In this document: positions 34,512-43,454 of the stretch, one piece after another | How positions within the stretch are numbered: the stretch's first letter is position 1 | Layout: each line of letters begins with the position of its first letter | Made by a program: the position numbers and the translations under genes | Notes under the pieces: model-generated | What the model saw: only the letters and a program-made list of their open reading frames with translations | What the model was told of the DNA's origin: nothing | Database searches by the model: none | DNA from: Sulfonitrofixus sp039714575 | GTDB taxonomy: Bacteria; Campylobacterota; Campylobacteria; Campylobacterales; Sulfurimonadaceae | Length of the DNA: 63,916 nt | NCBI GenBank assembly: GCA_039714575.1 | Contig: JBDLJE010000004.1 | Coordinates: 1 to 63,916, forward strand | Reading direction: 5' to 3'

Positions 34512-35900
34512 ATGATGACCAATATTATACTGTGTGGCGGAAGCGGAACAAGACTTTGGCCCTTAAGCCGTACATTGATGCCAAAACAGTTTGTCAAGCT
34601 CTTTGAGGGTGAATCACTCTTTCAAAAGACCGTTAAGAGAAATCAAAAAGCGTGTGATGCGCAGTTTATCGTCTCCAATGCCGAACAGTACTTTCTGGCT
34701 GTCGACCAGATCGAAGAGATGGCGATGAGTAACTACAGAGCCAACTATCTGCTTGAGCCGGTGGGACGCAACACCGCTCCGGCGATAGCGCTTGCCTGTT
34801 TTGCTCTCGACGCTGAAGAGATCGTACTGGTCACACCGTCTGACCACCTTATAAAAGATGAAAAAGCCTATCTTGATGCGGTTGACAAGGCGAAAAAGCT
34901 GGCTCTTGCAGACAACTTGGTCACATTCGGTATTACGCCGCAGTATGCCGAGACAGGGTTTGGGTACATCGAAGCTGACGGTGAAGATGTCCTCTCGTTT
35001 AAAGAGAAGCCGGACGCTCAAACAGCTCAGGCTTATCTTGATGCCGGAAACTACTACTGGAACAGCGGAATGTTCTGTTTTAAAGCAGGGCAGTTCCTTG
35101 ATGAGCTCAAGAAGTATTCACCGAAGATCTATGAAGCCTCACTTTCTGCCTATAAAAGCGCCAGATCAGACGAGATGATCCGGATCAGTCATGACGAGAT
35201 GATGACGATCCCTGAGGACAGCATCGATTATGCGGTCATGGAGAGCAGTGACAAGGTCAAAGTGGTCCCTGCCGACATTGACTGGAGTGATCTGGGCAGT
35301 TTTGATGCGCTTTATGAGGAGCTGCCGCAAGACAGCAGCGGTAACGCTTCATGTCCGATTGAAAATGCAGAGATCATTACACAAGACTCAAAAGACAATC
35401 TTATTATCTCGGAAAAACTGGTTGCGACGATCGATGTAGACGACCTGCTTATCATCGATACGGCTGATGCGCTGCTTGTCTCTAGAAAAGGGAGCAGTCA
35501 AAAGGTCAAAGAGGTGGTCAAAACGCTTAAAGAGCGTAACTCTGAACTGCCGAACATCCATGTCACTGCACATAGACCGTGGGGAACATACACGATACTG
35601 GATGAGTCAAACGGGTACAAGGTCAAACGTATCGTTGTCAAACCCGGCAAACGTCTCTCTCTGCAAAAACACTATCACCGTTCAGAACACTGGATCGTAG
35701 TCTCCGGTACGGCGACCGTGACACGGGGTGAAGAGGAGTTCCTTGTCCGTGCGAACGAATCGACCTACATCCCAATGGGTGAGATACACCGCCTTGAAAA
35801 CGTCGGCAAGATCGACCTGGTTATGATCGAAGCGCAGGTCGGCGAGTATGTTGGCGAAGATGACATTGTCAGGATCTCGGACGATTTTAAAAGGGCTTAG
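34512..35900 (+). CDS. manC: mannose-1-phosphate guanylyltransferase / mannose-6-phosphate isomerase
   Basis: Bifunctional type II PMI-GMP enzyme making GDP-mannose for surface polysaccharide. 462 residues: N-terminal nucleotidyltransferase with ILCGGSGTRLWPLSR, the lysine of FKEKPDA and EPVGRNTAPAIAL. The C-terminal cupin isomerase has RPWGTYTILDE, GKRLSLQKHYHRSEHWIVV and IPMGEIHRLEN. GGAG precedes ATG. It stands alone with no polysaccharide cluster nearby. Confidence 0.95.
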   Translation: MMTNIILCGGSGTRLWPLSRTLMPKQFVKLFEGESLFQKTVKRNQKACDAQFIVSNAEQYFLAVDQIEEMAMSNYRANYLLEPVGRNTAPAIALACFALDAEEIVLVTPSDHLIKDEKAYLDAVDKAKKLALADNLVTFGITPQYAETGFGYIEADGEDVLSFKEKPDAQTAQAYLDAGNYYWNSGMFCFKAGQFLDELKKYSPKIYEASLSAYKSARSDEMIRISHDEMMTIPEDSIDYAVMESSDKVKVVPADIDWSDLGSFDALYEELPQDSSGNASCPIENAEIITQDSKDNLIISEKLVATIDVDDLLIIDTADALLVSRKGSSQKVKEVVKTLKERNSELPNIHVTAHRPWGTYTILDESNGYKVKRIVVKPGKRLSLQKHYHRSEHWIVVSGTATVTRGEEEFLVRANESTYIPMGEIHRLENVGKIDLVMIEAQVGEYVGEDDIVRISDDFKRA

Positions 35901-35979
35901 TCTTTCAAGTCCGAGTTATATCATTGTAAATACATATTTAATGTTGCTGTACAGCTTTGGTTGCAAAGCGGAAGGGCTC

Positions 35980-36408
35980 TTAAGAAGCTTTTTTTGGCAG
36001 CAGTGCATAGATGTCGGCGATGTCCGCTTTAAGACGGTACAGTTGACTCGTCTCTCCTGTCTGTAAGGCAGTGTTGAGCGTTGTCAGCATCTGCTGAAGT
36101 TTGCTCTCTATGGTGTTGTCTGCACTCTGTTTTGACGCCATGCTCTTGTCTGAAGAGGTCTGTTCGGGCAGGGCGGCCACCAGTTTTTCAAACTCCTCTT
36201 TTATCGCTTCGATATTGTACCGGTAGTACATCTCACCGCCTCGACCTTCATAGGACTTCGCTATGCCGTGCGTAATGGCCTGTTCAAAGGGGAACCCTTT
36301 CTGCTCAGGGTGGTTGGCGTCGCGGATCTTGAGTTTATAAAGAAATTTGCCAACGGTTTTGGCATCGATATTGTAATCTTTTCCTATCTGTGTCATTGTC
36401 TGGAACAT
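35980..36408 (-). CDS. hypothetical protein with HTH-like N-terminus
   Basis: 142 residues. Residues 5-30 (TQIGKDYNIDAKTVGKFLYK) read as a helix-turn-helix resembling those that recognise replication or phage DNA. The segment FPFEQAITHGIAKSYEGRGG is followed by a helical, Gln/Lys-rich C-terminus. AGGAGG lies 5 bases before ATG, so the start is firm. No family is recognised. Convergent with manC. Confidence 0.65.
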   Translation of the reverse strand: MFQTMTQIGKDYNIDAKTVGKFLYKLKIRDANHPEQKGFPFEQAITHGIAKSYEGRGGEMYYRYNIEAIKEEFEKLVAALPEQTSSDKSMASKQSADNTIESKLQQMLTTLNTALQTGETSQLYRLKADIADIYALLPKKAS

Positions 36409-36557
36409 AAGTACCTCCTAAATGGTAGTTAAATATATAGTAATTAAAAATAATATAAACAAACTATTATATGACAATTTGACATATTCGTCAGTTTAGC
36501 CATAAGAAGATCAGGTGTCAGTTGGCTTCATCTGGCGTAATAGTGTAAGATACGGTT

Positions 36558-36860
36558 ATGAAACAGATACTAGCCATACTATTAATATTCAGCTTTGCAC
36601 AGGCAGAGCAGTTGACATTGATGTCCAAATCGACGATATTCGGCGTTTTTAAAAAGAACTATGTCACACCGACATGCTATGACAAGACCTATAAACGAAA
36701 CGGAATTGATCAGACCTGTTTTCTTATGGCGGACGGCCATAAACTCCACATAACCAGAAAACAGGCCAACTTGTATAAGAAGAAGAAGTATGGTCGATAT
36801 ACGATTCGATGCCGATTTGACCAAAAGGCTAAAGTCTTTCATAAGTGCTACATACAGTAG
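36558..36860 (+). CDS. small secreted basic protein of unknown function
   Basis: 100 residues with a clear signal peptide (MKQILAILLIFSFAQAEQ, probable cleavage after AQA). The mature part is lysine-rich with four cysteines (PTCYDK, QTCFLM, IRCRF, HKCY), suggesting two periplasmic disulfides. Family is unrecognised. It is a single gene convergent with 36987-37655. Confidence 0.6.
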   Translation: MKQILAILLIFSFAQAEQLTLMSKSTIFGVFKKNYVTPTCYDKTYKRNGIDQTCFLMADGHKLHITRKQANLYKKKKYGRYTIRCRFDQKAKVFHKCYIQ

Positions 36861-36944
36861 CCGGTCTGCTGCAGGGCAGAAGAGCTCAACTCATTTTCAA
36901 GAGAATATACATTATGTTAACCAATGTGTATCTCACTTCCGCAC

Positions 36945-36964
36945 ATTCCCGTCTTTGCGGGAAT
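36945..36964. terminator. hairpin between convergent genes
   Basis: ATTCCCG-tctttg-CGGGAAT, perfect 7-bp arms, located between the ends of the small secreted protein gene and the minus-strand gene at 36987. Probably terminates both. Confidence 0.5.
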
Positions 36965-36986
36965 AAAAGATTTTCCGATGCTCTAT

Positions 36987-37655
36987 CTAATTACTGATAA
37001 GGCGGAAATGCTGCATACTCAAAATAGTCTGTATCGTTTTTAACCCCTCTTGCGTGTAAGCAAACTTGTGTTGGCTGTAATCAGACCAGTCACCGGTGAT
37101 GCGGCGTTTTAACACGATACGCAGCTTCTGTGACTCTTTAAAGATATCGATACGTGTCGACACCTTGTTAATGCCGTGGTAGTCGGGAAAGAGCGGATCG
37201 TCAGTGACATCTTCCATTTTGTTAAGATAGTGACTCTCCAGTACACCTGTACCCGGCTCGCCCCATTCGAAATTGTGTTTAGAGAGCCAATCATACAGAT
37301 GCTCCAGGATCTTCTGTTTCAGGATATTGGCATCCTCTTCGGTGTTCTCGCTGCCAAGTGAAGTCTCTGCAAAGTGTGTGTTTGACCTTTTGTCTATCTC
37401 GTTGATCAGTTTTTGCAGTTTAGGCGGCTGTGCTACTCGGTCATACTCTCTTGCAAAGTAGATATGCTCCTCTTCTTGATCGTCGCTTCTGATGTGCGTA
37501 CTGCTTGCAAGTCGCCAGCCGTCCAGACCAAAATAGTCCAGCATCGCTGTCAAGTACGTGTCTCTTGGATAGATCTCATCCAGGTACTCGATGACCCACC
37601 CTTTTTCGTCTGACTTTTTAAGGTTCAACACCATATATTCGTGCGTTTTAGCCAT
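36987..37655 (-). CDS. hypothetical protein with DUF4177-like N-terminus
   Basis: 222 residues, soluble. The N-terminal ~70 residues (HEYMVLNLKKSDEKG, then LDYFGLDGWRLAS) have the pattern of DUF4177 proteins, in which a conserved GW motif follows a short helix. The rest is charged and unrecognised (KRRITGDWSDYSQHKF). No operon partner; divergent from gltA. Confidence 0.6.
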   Translation of the reverse strand: MAKTHEYMVLNLKKSDEKGWVIEYLDEIYPRDTYLTAMLDYFGLDGWRLASSTHIRSDDQEEEHIYFAREYDRVAQPPKLQKLINEIDKRSNTHFAETSLGSENTEEDANILKQKILEHLYDWLSKHNFEWGEPGTGVLESHYLNKMEDVTDDPLFPDYHGINKVSTRIDIFKESQKLRIVLKRRITGDWSDYSQHKFAYTQEGLKTIQTILSMQHFRLISN

Positions 37656-37816
37656 TATATACTCCTTAAATATTATTATCCAACCCTGCCCACTTTAAGA
37701 TGTTCATACGCATAGTTATATGTATATTAACATAGTATTTAAATAAAAGAGATATAAACCTGAGCTGTAGTTCTTGGTTAAGCAGTGATATTTTAAGCCC
37801 CTGTTAATCTATGTAT

Positions 37817-37822
37817 GATAAT
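37817..37822 (+). promoter_or_regulatory. gltA promoter -10 candidate (GATAAT)
   Basis: TATGATAAT 33 bases upstream of the gltA start. A second candidate, TATAAA at 37830-37835, is too close to the AGGAG ribosome site at 37845-37849. Confidence 0.35.
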
Positions 37823-37854
37823 TTATTGTTATAAAGCATGTAAAAGGAGCTAAG

Positions 37855-39123
37855 ATGGCAACAGTTACCTTGACAGACAGTCGTGACGGAAAAAGCTACG
37901 AGTTTCCGATACTAAGCCCGACAAAGGGGCCTGATGTTATCGATATCCGTAAACTTTTCGGTGAGACAGGAATGTTTACCTATGATCCGGGGTTTACCTC
38001 TACGGCAAGTTGCAGTTCTGATATAACCTTTATAGACGGCGGCAAAGGTGAACTGCGTTACCGCGGTTACGCTATTGAAGACCTTGCAGAGAACAAGAGC
38101 TACCTTGATGTCTGTTATCTGATATTAGAAGGGCGGATACCGTATCAAGATGAGCTGATCGCTTTTGATATGGAGATCCGTAAACGCTCTTTTGTGCATG
38201 AGGGGCTTAAAAACCTCTACTATGCCCTTCCTGACCAGGCGCATCCGATGGCCATGATGGCCTCAGCGGTCGCTGCCCTCTCTGCCTTTCATTTTGAACA
38301 TCTTAATATGAAAGACGATTGTGATTACCAGGTGATGTCGCGCAGACTTATAGCCAAGATCCCTACCCTCGCTGCCTTTTCCTATCGCCGCTCGTTAGGG
38401 ATACCGTTTATCTATCCTGACATAGAACGCTCTTTTACAGAGAACTTTCTTTATATGATGCGTGCCTATCCGGGAGAAGACCTTGAGATCCCTGAGGTTG
38501 AAGTTCGCGCTCTGGACACCATCTTTACCTTGCATGCCGACCATGAACAAAATGCTTCGACGTCGACTGTCCGCGGTGTTGCTTCGACAGGTGCACACCC
38601 TTATGCTGCTATCTCTGCCGGTATTAACGCTTTATGGGGACGTGCCCACGGCGGGGCCAACGAGTCTGTTATCGCACAGTTGGAGTTTATAGGCTCTATC
38701 GACAAGGTAGAGGACTTTATAAAACGTGCTAAAGACCCTGAGGATGATTTCAAACTTATGGGTTTTGGGCACCGTGTCTATAAAAACTTCGATCCAAGGG
38801 CTCGTATCTTAAAGGCCCTGCTTGATGAACTTGAAGATGAACTTGGTGTTAACAGCGAACTTTTGGCTATTGCCAGAAAGATCGAAGAGGTCGCCTTGAA
38901 TGATGAGTACTTCATAAAGAGAAAACTGTATCCTAATATCGACTTCTATTCCGGTTTGATCCTCACGGCACTGAAAATCCCGAAAAACATGTTTACTAAT
39001 ATCTTTGTAATCGGCCGTACGGTAGGATGGATCACACAATGGACGGAGCTCAAACACGACAAAGAGATGAAGATCGCCCGTCCGCGTCAACTTTACACCG
39101 GCCCGACTGAGGAAAAGATATAG
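37855..39123 (+). CDS. gltA: citrate synthase
   Basis: Condenses oxaloacetate and acetyl-CoA to citrate. 422 residues of the type II Gram-negative form. Catalytic His residues lie in LHADHEQNASTSTVR and WGRAHGGANE, and the catalytic Asp region is YPNIDFYSG. FGHRVYKNFDPRA is also present. AGGAG precedes ATG. It is encoded apart from the icd-oorC operon. An organism with OGOR and citrate synthase may run the cycle oxidatively, or in reverse through citrate synthase (roTCA). The following small gene starts right after its stop codon. Confidence 0.97.
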   Translation: MATVTLTDSRDGKSYEFPILSPTKGPDVIDIRKLFGETGMFTYDPGFTSTASCSSDITFIDGGKGELRYRGYAIEDLAENKSYLDVCYLILEGRIPYQDELIAFDMEIRKRSFVHEGLKNLYYALPDQAHPMAMMASAVAALSAFHFEHLNMKDDCDYQVMSRRLIAKIPTLAAFSYRRSLGIPFIYPDIERSFTENFLYMMRAYPGEDLEIPEVEVRALDTIFTLHADHEQNASTSTVRGVASTGAHPYAAISAGINALWGRAHGGANESVIAQLEFIGSIDKVEDFIKRAKDPEDDFKLMGFGHRVYKNFDPRARILKALLDELEDELGVNSELLAIARKIEEVALNDEYFIKRKLYPNIDFYSGLILTALKIPKNMFTNIFVIGRTVGWITQWTELKHDKEMKIARPRQLYTGPTEEKI

Positions 39124-39336
39124 ATGAGTAGCACCAAACAAGAGCTGATACACGATATTGAGACACTGCTTAACAGTTATGGAGATGAAACGCCGCCTAC
39201 AGAGATCAACCCTGCTCTGTTGGAGTTTATGGACGAAGAGACTCTTAAAAACATTATAGGCTCACTTTTACGTCAAAAAGAGACGGTAAATGAAGACAGT
39301 ATAGAGTGGCTGGAACAGTTTAAAAAGTATGATTAG
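39124..39336 (+). CDS. small acidic protein downstream of gltA
   Basis: 70 residues, mostly helical and acidic (TLLNSYGDETPPTEINPALL, then FMDEETLKNIIGSLLRQKE). ATG directly follows the gltA stop TAG, so it is cotranscribed and probably coupled. Function is unknown; position suggests a link with citrate synthase, but this is not shown. Confidence 0.65.
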   Translation: MSSTKQELIHDIETLLNSYGDETPPTEINPALLEFMDEETLKNIIGSLLRQKETVNEDSIEWLEQFKKYD

Positions 39337-39573
39337 GTTCTATAAAAGCTGTCATTAATTAACAGTTCTGTTTACTTTTCTCTATAATTTACATCTATTT
39401 TAGGGTTTCAGATCTCCGCATCCTCTCTTTCCAACTGCTTATTTATGTTATTTTTTCTCTCCATACTCCCAAGAAACAGGGCTTTTATTCAAATAACAGC
39501 TTTATTATTTAACAGAAAATAAAAACAACAGAATTAAATATAGTTTTTTAAGTTAAATATAACATTAACATTT

Positions 39574-39579
39574 TATAAT
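39574..39579 (+). promoter_or_regulatory. -10 (TATAAT) of the response-regulator gene
   Basis: Perfect TATAAT in a very AT-rich stretch, 54 bases upstream of the coding start. The palindrome at 39600-39615 lies just downstream of it. Confidence 0.5.
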
Positions 39580-39599
39580 TTCAACATAAATAAACTAAT

Positions 39600-39615
39600 T
39601 GTTGAGAACTCAACA
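39600..39615. promoter_or_regulatory. 16-bp palindrome, candidate operator
   Basis: TGTTGAG-AA-CTCAACA, perfect 7-bp arms, between the -10 and the start codon of a response regulator with a ribbon-helix-helix tail. RHH proteins commonly bind such short palindromes at their own promoters, so autoregulation is plausible. Confidence 0.45.
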
Positions 39616-39632
39616 GATGAAAGCGAGATATT

Positions 39633-40181
39633 ATGGCAAATGTAGATTTAGTTCAACTTACTGAACAGACCAAAAAAATGACAGCAATGGTTGTCGAAGA
39701 TGAAAAAGTAGCAAATGAGCTGTTAAGCTCAACATTCAAAAACTTTTTTTCTGACGTAACTTCTGCTTTTAACGGTAAAGAAGCGTTGGAGATGTACTCT
39801 AAAAATGCACCGGACATCGTGTTTGTAGACATTATCATGCCTGAGATGGACGGTATTGAACTTGCACGTCGTATCCGTGAGATCAACCCGACTCAGATCA
39901 TTATCGTGATCTCTGCATCTAACGACATCCAGAAGATCTCTGAGTCTATCGAGATCGGTGTTAACAGCTTTATCCAAAAGCCGATTGACACGAAAAAGAT
40001 CATCGAACTTCTTACGAACGTAACAGCTTTGATCTCCAGAAAGAAAAAGATCGAGACAAAAACATTCTCAATCTCTCTTCCTCTTGATCTTTATGAGCTT
40101 GTTGATGAGAATGCAAAAGCTGAAAGCATCTCTAAAAACGCTGTTATTATTCGCGCCCTACGTGACTTTTATAACGACTAA
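39633..40181 (+). CDS. response regulator with REC and ribbon-helix-helix domains
   Basis: 182 residues. REC domain residues ~15-130: acidic pair ED at 22-23, phospho-acceptor D66 in VFVDIIMPEMDG, switch Ser in VISAS, and Lys in IQKPID. The C-terminal ~40 residues (KTFSISLPLDLYELVDENAK, then NAVIIRALRDFY) read as a CopG/Arc-type RHH in place of the usual winged helix. Its end abuts, with no gap, the convergent end of a PAS histidine kinase gene, the probable partner. DNA-binding output is inferred. Confidence 0.85.
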   Translation: MANVDLVQLTEQTKKMTAMVVEDEKVANELLSSTFKNFFSDVTSAFNGKEALEMYSKNAPDIVFVDIIMPEMDGIELARRIREINPTQIIIVISASNDIQKISESIEIGVNSFIQKPIDTKKIIELLTNVTALISRKKKIETKTFSISLPLDLYELVDENAKAESISKNAVIIRALRDFYND

Positions 40182-41627
40182 TTAGACGCTCTGCTCTACT
40201 TTCTCTGCCTTTTGGACACCCTTAGGCAGAGTGATATGAAAACAAGTTCCCTCTTCCCTGTTTTCCGCATATATTGACCCATTCATATTGTTGGCAATGA
40301 TCTGATGTGACATATAGAGACCCAGCCCTGTCCCCTGTGTCTGATGCTTCGTTGTGAAGTACGGCTCAAATATCTGCTCTATATCTTTTTTACGGATACC
40401 TCCGCCATTATCTTGTACAGTGATCTTGACGTTCAAGCCGTCTGTATAGGCCTTGATCTTTATGGCACCGCTTTTAGTATGTGCCGCTATAGCTTCGCGC
40501 GCATTATTGATAAGGTTGATCAGTACTTGTATAAATTCGTTTTTATGCCCAAAAACAGCGATCTTCTCTTCAATATCAATGATGATCTCTATCTTGTTGT
40601 ACTCCATCGCTTTTGAGACAAGGGTCATGACCGAGTCAACGGCACTGCTGACATAAAAGAGCTCCCCTTTGTCATTATGTTTGAAAAAGGTCCTGAAGTC
40701 ATCGATGGTACTTGACATGTACTGCAAAACGGAGTTGGCCCGAGTGTACTCTCTTTCAAGTTTCTCTTCATCAAGAGTACCGAGTTGACTGGAGACATAG
40801 AACTCCTGCATGATCAGAGCAATAATGTTAAGCGGTTGCCGCCATTGATGGGCGATGTTCGCAACCATCTCCCCCATGGACGCCAGACGGGCCTGTTGAT
40901 ACATTATGTGGTCTTTTTTGCGGTTGGCCTGCACCTCCGCTTCAACACGCTGCGCCAAGTCAGTGTTGAGTTCATTAATATTGCGCTGCTGCTGTATCAA
41001 GGTCTGTTCCAGCTCTTTTTGCTGGGAGATGTCGGTAATAAAAGCGAAGGTTCGAACGCGATGTTCGGGCAGGTTGATAGTGGTCGCATTGACAATAGTG
41101 TGGAACTCTTTTTTGTCTTTGGTGACAAAGGTCAGCTCATAGGTGCGTTGGATGTTTGCATTGATGGTCTCTGCCTGTGCTGCGCAGAGCTGCTGCTGTT
41201 CATCGACTAAAGCCAGCAGTTCGTAGGGTTTTCGGCCTAAAAGTTCACTCTCTTTATACCCTAGCATGTTGGCAAATGAGTGGTTGATACTGATGATGTT
41301 CAGCTCTTCATCAAGCAGCCAGAACCCCTCTTTGGTCGAATCGATAATGGCTTTGTAGAGATCGTGCTCTAAAAAGTTCTCTTTTGCGGCAATAGTGACG
41401 TCGTTGGGATAGATACTAAAATAGAGTCTTGTCTTAATCTTTTGCTGCAGTACAGGGATGATCTGAAGTTCACGTCCCTCTTGCATTAAAAGCGAATAGA
41501 CCTCGTTGATAACGGACTCTTCGCCGGTGTGAAGCTGTATGATGACTTTTTGGCCGTTTGTGATCTGTGTGTCGTAATACTCTTGAAGTTGTGTCAAGTC
41601 TGTAAAGTCATAGGTTAGGTGCTTCAT
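40182..41627 (-). CDS. PAS-domain sensor histidine kinase
   Basis: 481 residues. The N-terminal ~90 are unrecognised. A PAS domain (about 90-210: IIDSTKEGFWLLDEELNII, GYKESELLGRKPYELL) is followed by a coiled-coil and the H-box ASMGEMVANIAHQWRQPLN. HATPase_c motifs follow: NLINNAREAI, VQDNGGGI and GTGLGLYMSH. No membrane segment is seen, so it is a cytoplasmic sensor; PAS may hold a cofactor or sense redox state. It is convergent with the REC-RHH regulator. Confidence 0.92.
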   Translation of the reverse strand: MKHLTYDFTDLTQLQEYYDTQITNGQKVIIQLHTGEESVINEVYSLLMQEGRELQIIPVLQQKIKTRLYFSIYPNDVTIAAKENFLEHDLYKAIIDSTKEGFWLLDEELNIISINHSFANMLGYKESELLGRKPYELLALVDEQQQLCAAQAETINANIQRTYELTFVTKDKKEFHTIVNATTINLPEHRVRTFAFITDISQQKELEQTLIQQQRNINELNTDLAQRVEAEVQANRKKDHIMYQQARLASMGEMVANIAHQWRQPLNIIALIMQEFYVSSQLGTLDEEKLEREYTRANSVLQYMSSTIDDFRTFFKHNDKGELFYVSSAVDSVMTLVSKAMEYNKIEIIIDIEEKIAVFGHKNEFIQVLINLINNAREAIAAHTKSGAIKIKAYTDGLNVKITVQDNGGGIRKKDIEQIFEPYFTTKHQTQGTGLGLYMSHQIIANNMNGSIYAENREEGTCFHITLPKGVQKAEKVEQSV

Positions 41628-41803
41628 AAAGGCATTCTTTGGGTTATATAGTTAAAACTAATAGTTCATGTATTGTAGCACAATGCTCTCAAGAGCACAA
41701 CAGATATAATGTCCTCTCTCAGAGGAGAAAGAAGATCGTCTTTTATCATAATTTAAGCATTTCATCTGTATACTTCCGCCCAAGAAGCAATTCTTACTAC
41801 AAC

Positions 41804-41878
41804 GGCCCCATCATCTAATGGTTAGGATTCATGGTTTTCATCCATGCCATAGGAGTTCAAATCTCCTTGGGGTCACCA
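41804..41878 (+). tRNA. tRNA-Glu (anticodon TTC)
   Basis: A 75-base cloverleaf: acceptor GGCCCCA pairs with TGGGGTC, the anticodon loop TTTTCAT gives TTC, and the T arm is GGAGTTCAAATCTCC. CCA is encoded at 41876-41878. A -10-like TATACT lies at 41769-41774. It is 277 bases upstream of gltX, which aminoacylates with glutamate. Confidence 0.95.
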
Positions 41879-41936
41879 CTTCTCAAACATCAACAAACTC
41901 CATAAATAACTTTAATCTATATCAACATATACATTT

Positions 41937-42058
41937 AGAGATGCCCTTTATCAAGCACCCTGCTTTTATATCCATTTACTATGTTTAAGGCACTGTGTAT
42001 TCATCTGTAATCTGCGTCTTTTAACGCTTGTTTCATCCCCTCTGTATAGGGCATCTCT
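41937..42058. repeat. 11-bp inverted repeat between tRNA-Glu and gltX
   Basis: AGAGATGCCCT at 41937-41947 and AGGGCATCTCT at 42048-42058, perfect, 100 bases apart. The stretch 41879-42155 has no gene. A -10-like TAAAAT at 42093-42098 probably starts gltX downstream of the repeat. Confidence 0.45.
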
Positions 42059-42155
42059 CGGCAGTATTGTCCGCGTGTTAAGGAAATTTAGCTAAAATTC
42101 TAACACTAAATAAAAGGGTGATCTGAAGTCACTCATATAATTATCAGGATATTTT

Positions 42156-43454
42156 ATGTTACGTTTTGCCCCAAGCCCGACCGGTGATATGCACATCGAA
42201 AACCTACGCGTTGCGTTGTTTAACTATATTGTCGCTTCTCAGCGCGGTGAAGAGCTGATGGTTCGTATTGAAGATACGGATAAAGAGCGAAATATTGAGG
42301 GCAAAGACAAAGAGATCCTCGACATTTTAGGCCTTTTTGGTATCGAATACACTAATGTTACTTATCAGAGTGAGAACCTGCGTTACCACCGTATGATGGC
42401 GATACAGCTGCTGCAAGACAAAAAAGCTTTTAGCTGCTTCTGCACCCCTGCAGAACTTGAGGTTAAACGTGAGGTCGCTAAAAAAGCAGGTAAACCTTTC
42501 CGTTATGACGATGTCTGTACACACCTGCCTCATGAGATGGTCATCGACAACGAAAACCCTTTCACTATCCGTCTTCGCCGTCCTGAGACAGCTGTTGTCA
42601 CGCCGGACCTTATTAAAGGCGAGACCAGCTTTGCACCCGAAGATATAGACTCTTTTATCATCATGCGTGCCGAAAAATACCCTACGTACAACTTTGCCTC
42701 TGCAGTTGATGACATGTTAAGTGACATCTCTTTAGTTATCCGCGGTGAAGACCATATGAGTAACACGCCTAAGCAGACAGCGGTACGTGATGCTCTCGGT
42801 TATGACAAAACGATGGCGTTTGCACACCTGCCGATCATCTTGAACACAGAAGGTAAAAAGATGAGCAAGCGTGATGACGCCTCTTCTGTCAAGTGGCTTC
42901 TTGAAGAGGGATTCCTCCCTTCTGCGATCAGCAACTATCTGATCCACCTTGGGAACAAGACACCAAAAGAGATCTTTACGCTTGAGGAGTCTCTGGAGTG
43001 GTTTGATCTTAAAAACATCTCAAAGTCCCCTGCCCGTTTCGATATTGATGAATTGAAGTTTATTAACGGTCAGCATCTGCGCAACATGGAGGCTAAAGAG
43101 CTCTCCCGCTATGTCGGTTTTGCTGACGAAGCGATCGGTCAGATAGCGAAGATCTATCTTGAAGAGGCGCGCACGCTTAAAGAGCTTCGCCCGAAGATCG
43201 AAGCACTTTTTGCAGAGAAGGTCATTCCTGAAGAGTTCACAGAACAGGCAGAGGTGATGCGCAAAGTGATCATCGCTGCACCGTACTTTGAAGAGTTCGA
43301 TGACTTTAAAGCGCACATCATGAAAGAGAGCGGTCTAAAAGAAAAGAACTTTTTCAAACCGCTTCGCCTGCTTCTGACAGGTGCGGACAACGGCCCTGAA
43401 GTAGCCGATCTGTATGTTTACCTTAAAGACTTTATGGGAGAGATCGTCAAATGA
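42156..43454 (+). CDS. gltX: glutamyl-tRNA synthetase, GluRS2-like
   Basis: 432 residues, class I. The N-terminus MLRFAPSPTGDMHIENLR, RIEDTDKERNIEGKD, RGEDHMSNTPKQ and GKKMSKRDDASSVKWLL match the second GluRS of Helicobacter (GltX2). In H. pylori that enzyme mainly mischarges tRNA-Gln for GatCAB amidation. The HIGH motif here reads HIEN, with Glu where Gly is nearly always found. The same genome encodes a GlnRS at 53386, so its tRNA preference is open. It overlaps yggT by 4 bases. Confidence 0.93.
   Translation: MLRFAPSPTGDMHIENLRVALFNYIVASQRGEELMVRIEDTDKERNIEGKDKEILDILGLFGIEYTNVTYQSENLRYHRMMAIQLLQDKKAFSCFCTPAELEVKREVAKKAGKPFRYDDVCTHLPHEMVIDNENPFTIRLRRPETAVVTPDLIKGETSFAPEDIDSFIIMRAEKYPTYNFASAVDDMLSDISLVIRGEDHMSNTPKQTAVRDALGYDKTMAFAHLPIILNTEGKKMSKRDDASSVKWLLEEGFLPSAISNYLIHLGNKTPKEIFTLEESLEWFDLKNISKSPARFDIDELKFINGQHLRNMEAKELSRYVGFADEAIGQIAKIYLEEARTLKELRPKIEALFAEKVIPEEFTEQAEVMRKVIIAAPYFEEFDDFKAHIMKESGLKEKNFFKPLRLLLTGADNGPEVADLYVYLKDFMGEIVK

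Noticed and set aside
41879..42155. T-box or other tRNA-sensing leader before gltX
   Set aside because: No T-box core sequence; the inverted repeat lies upstream of the likely -10, so it would not be in the leader.
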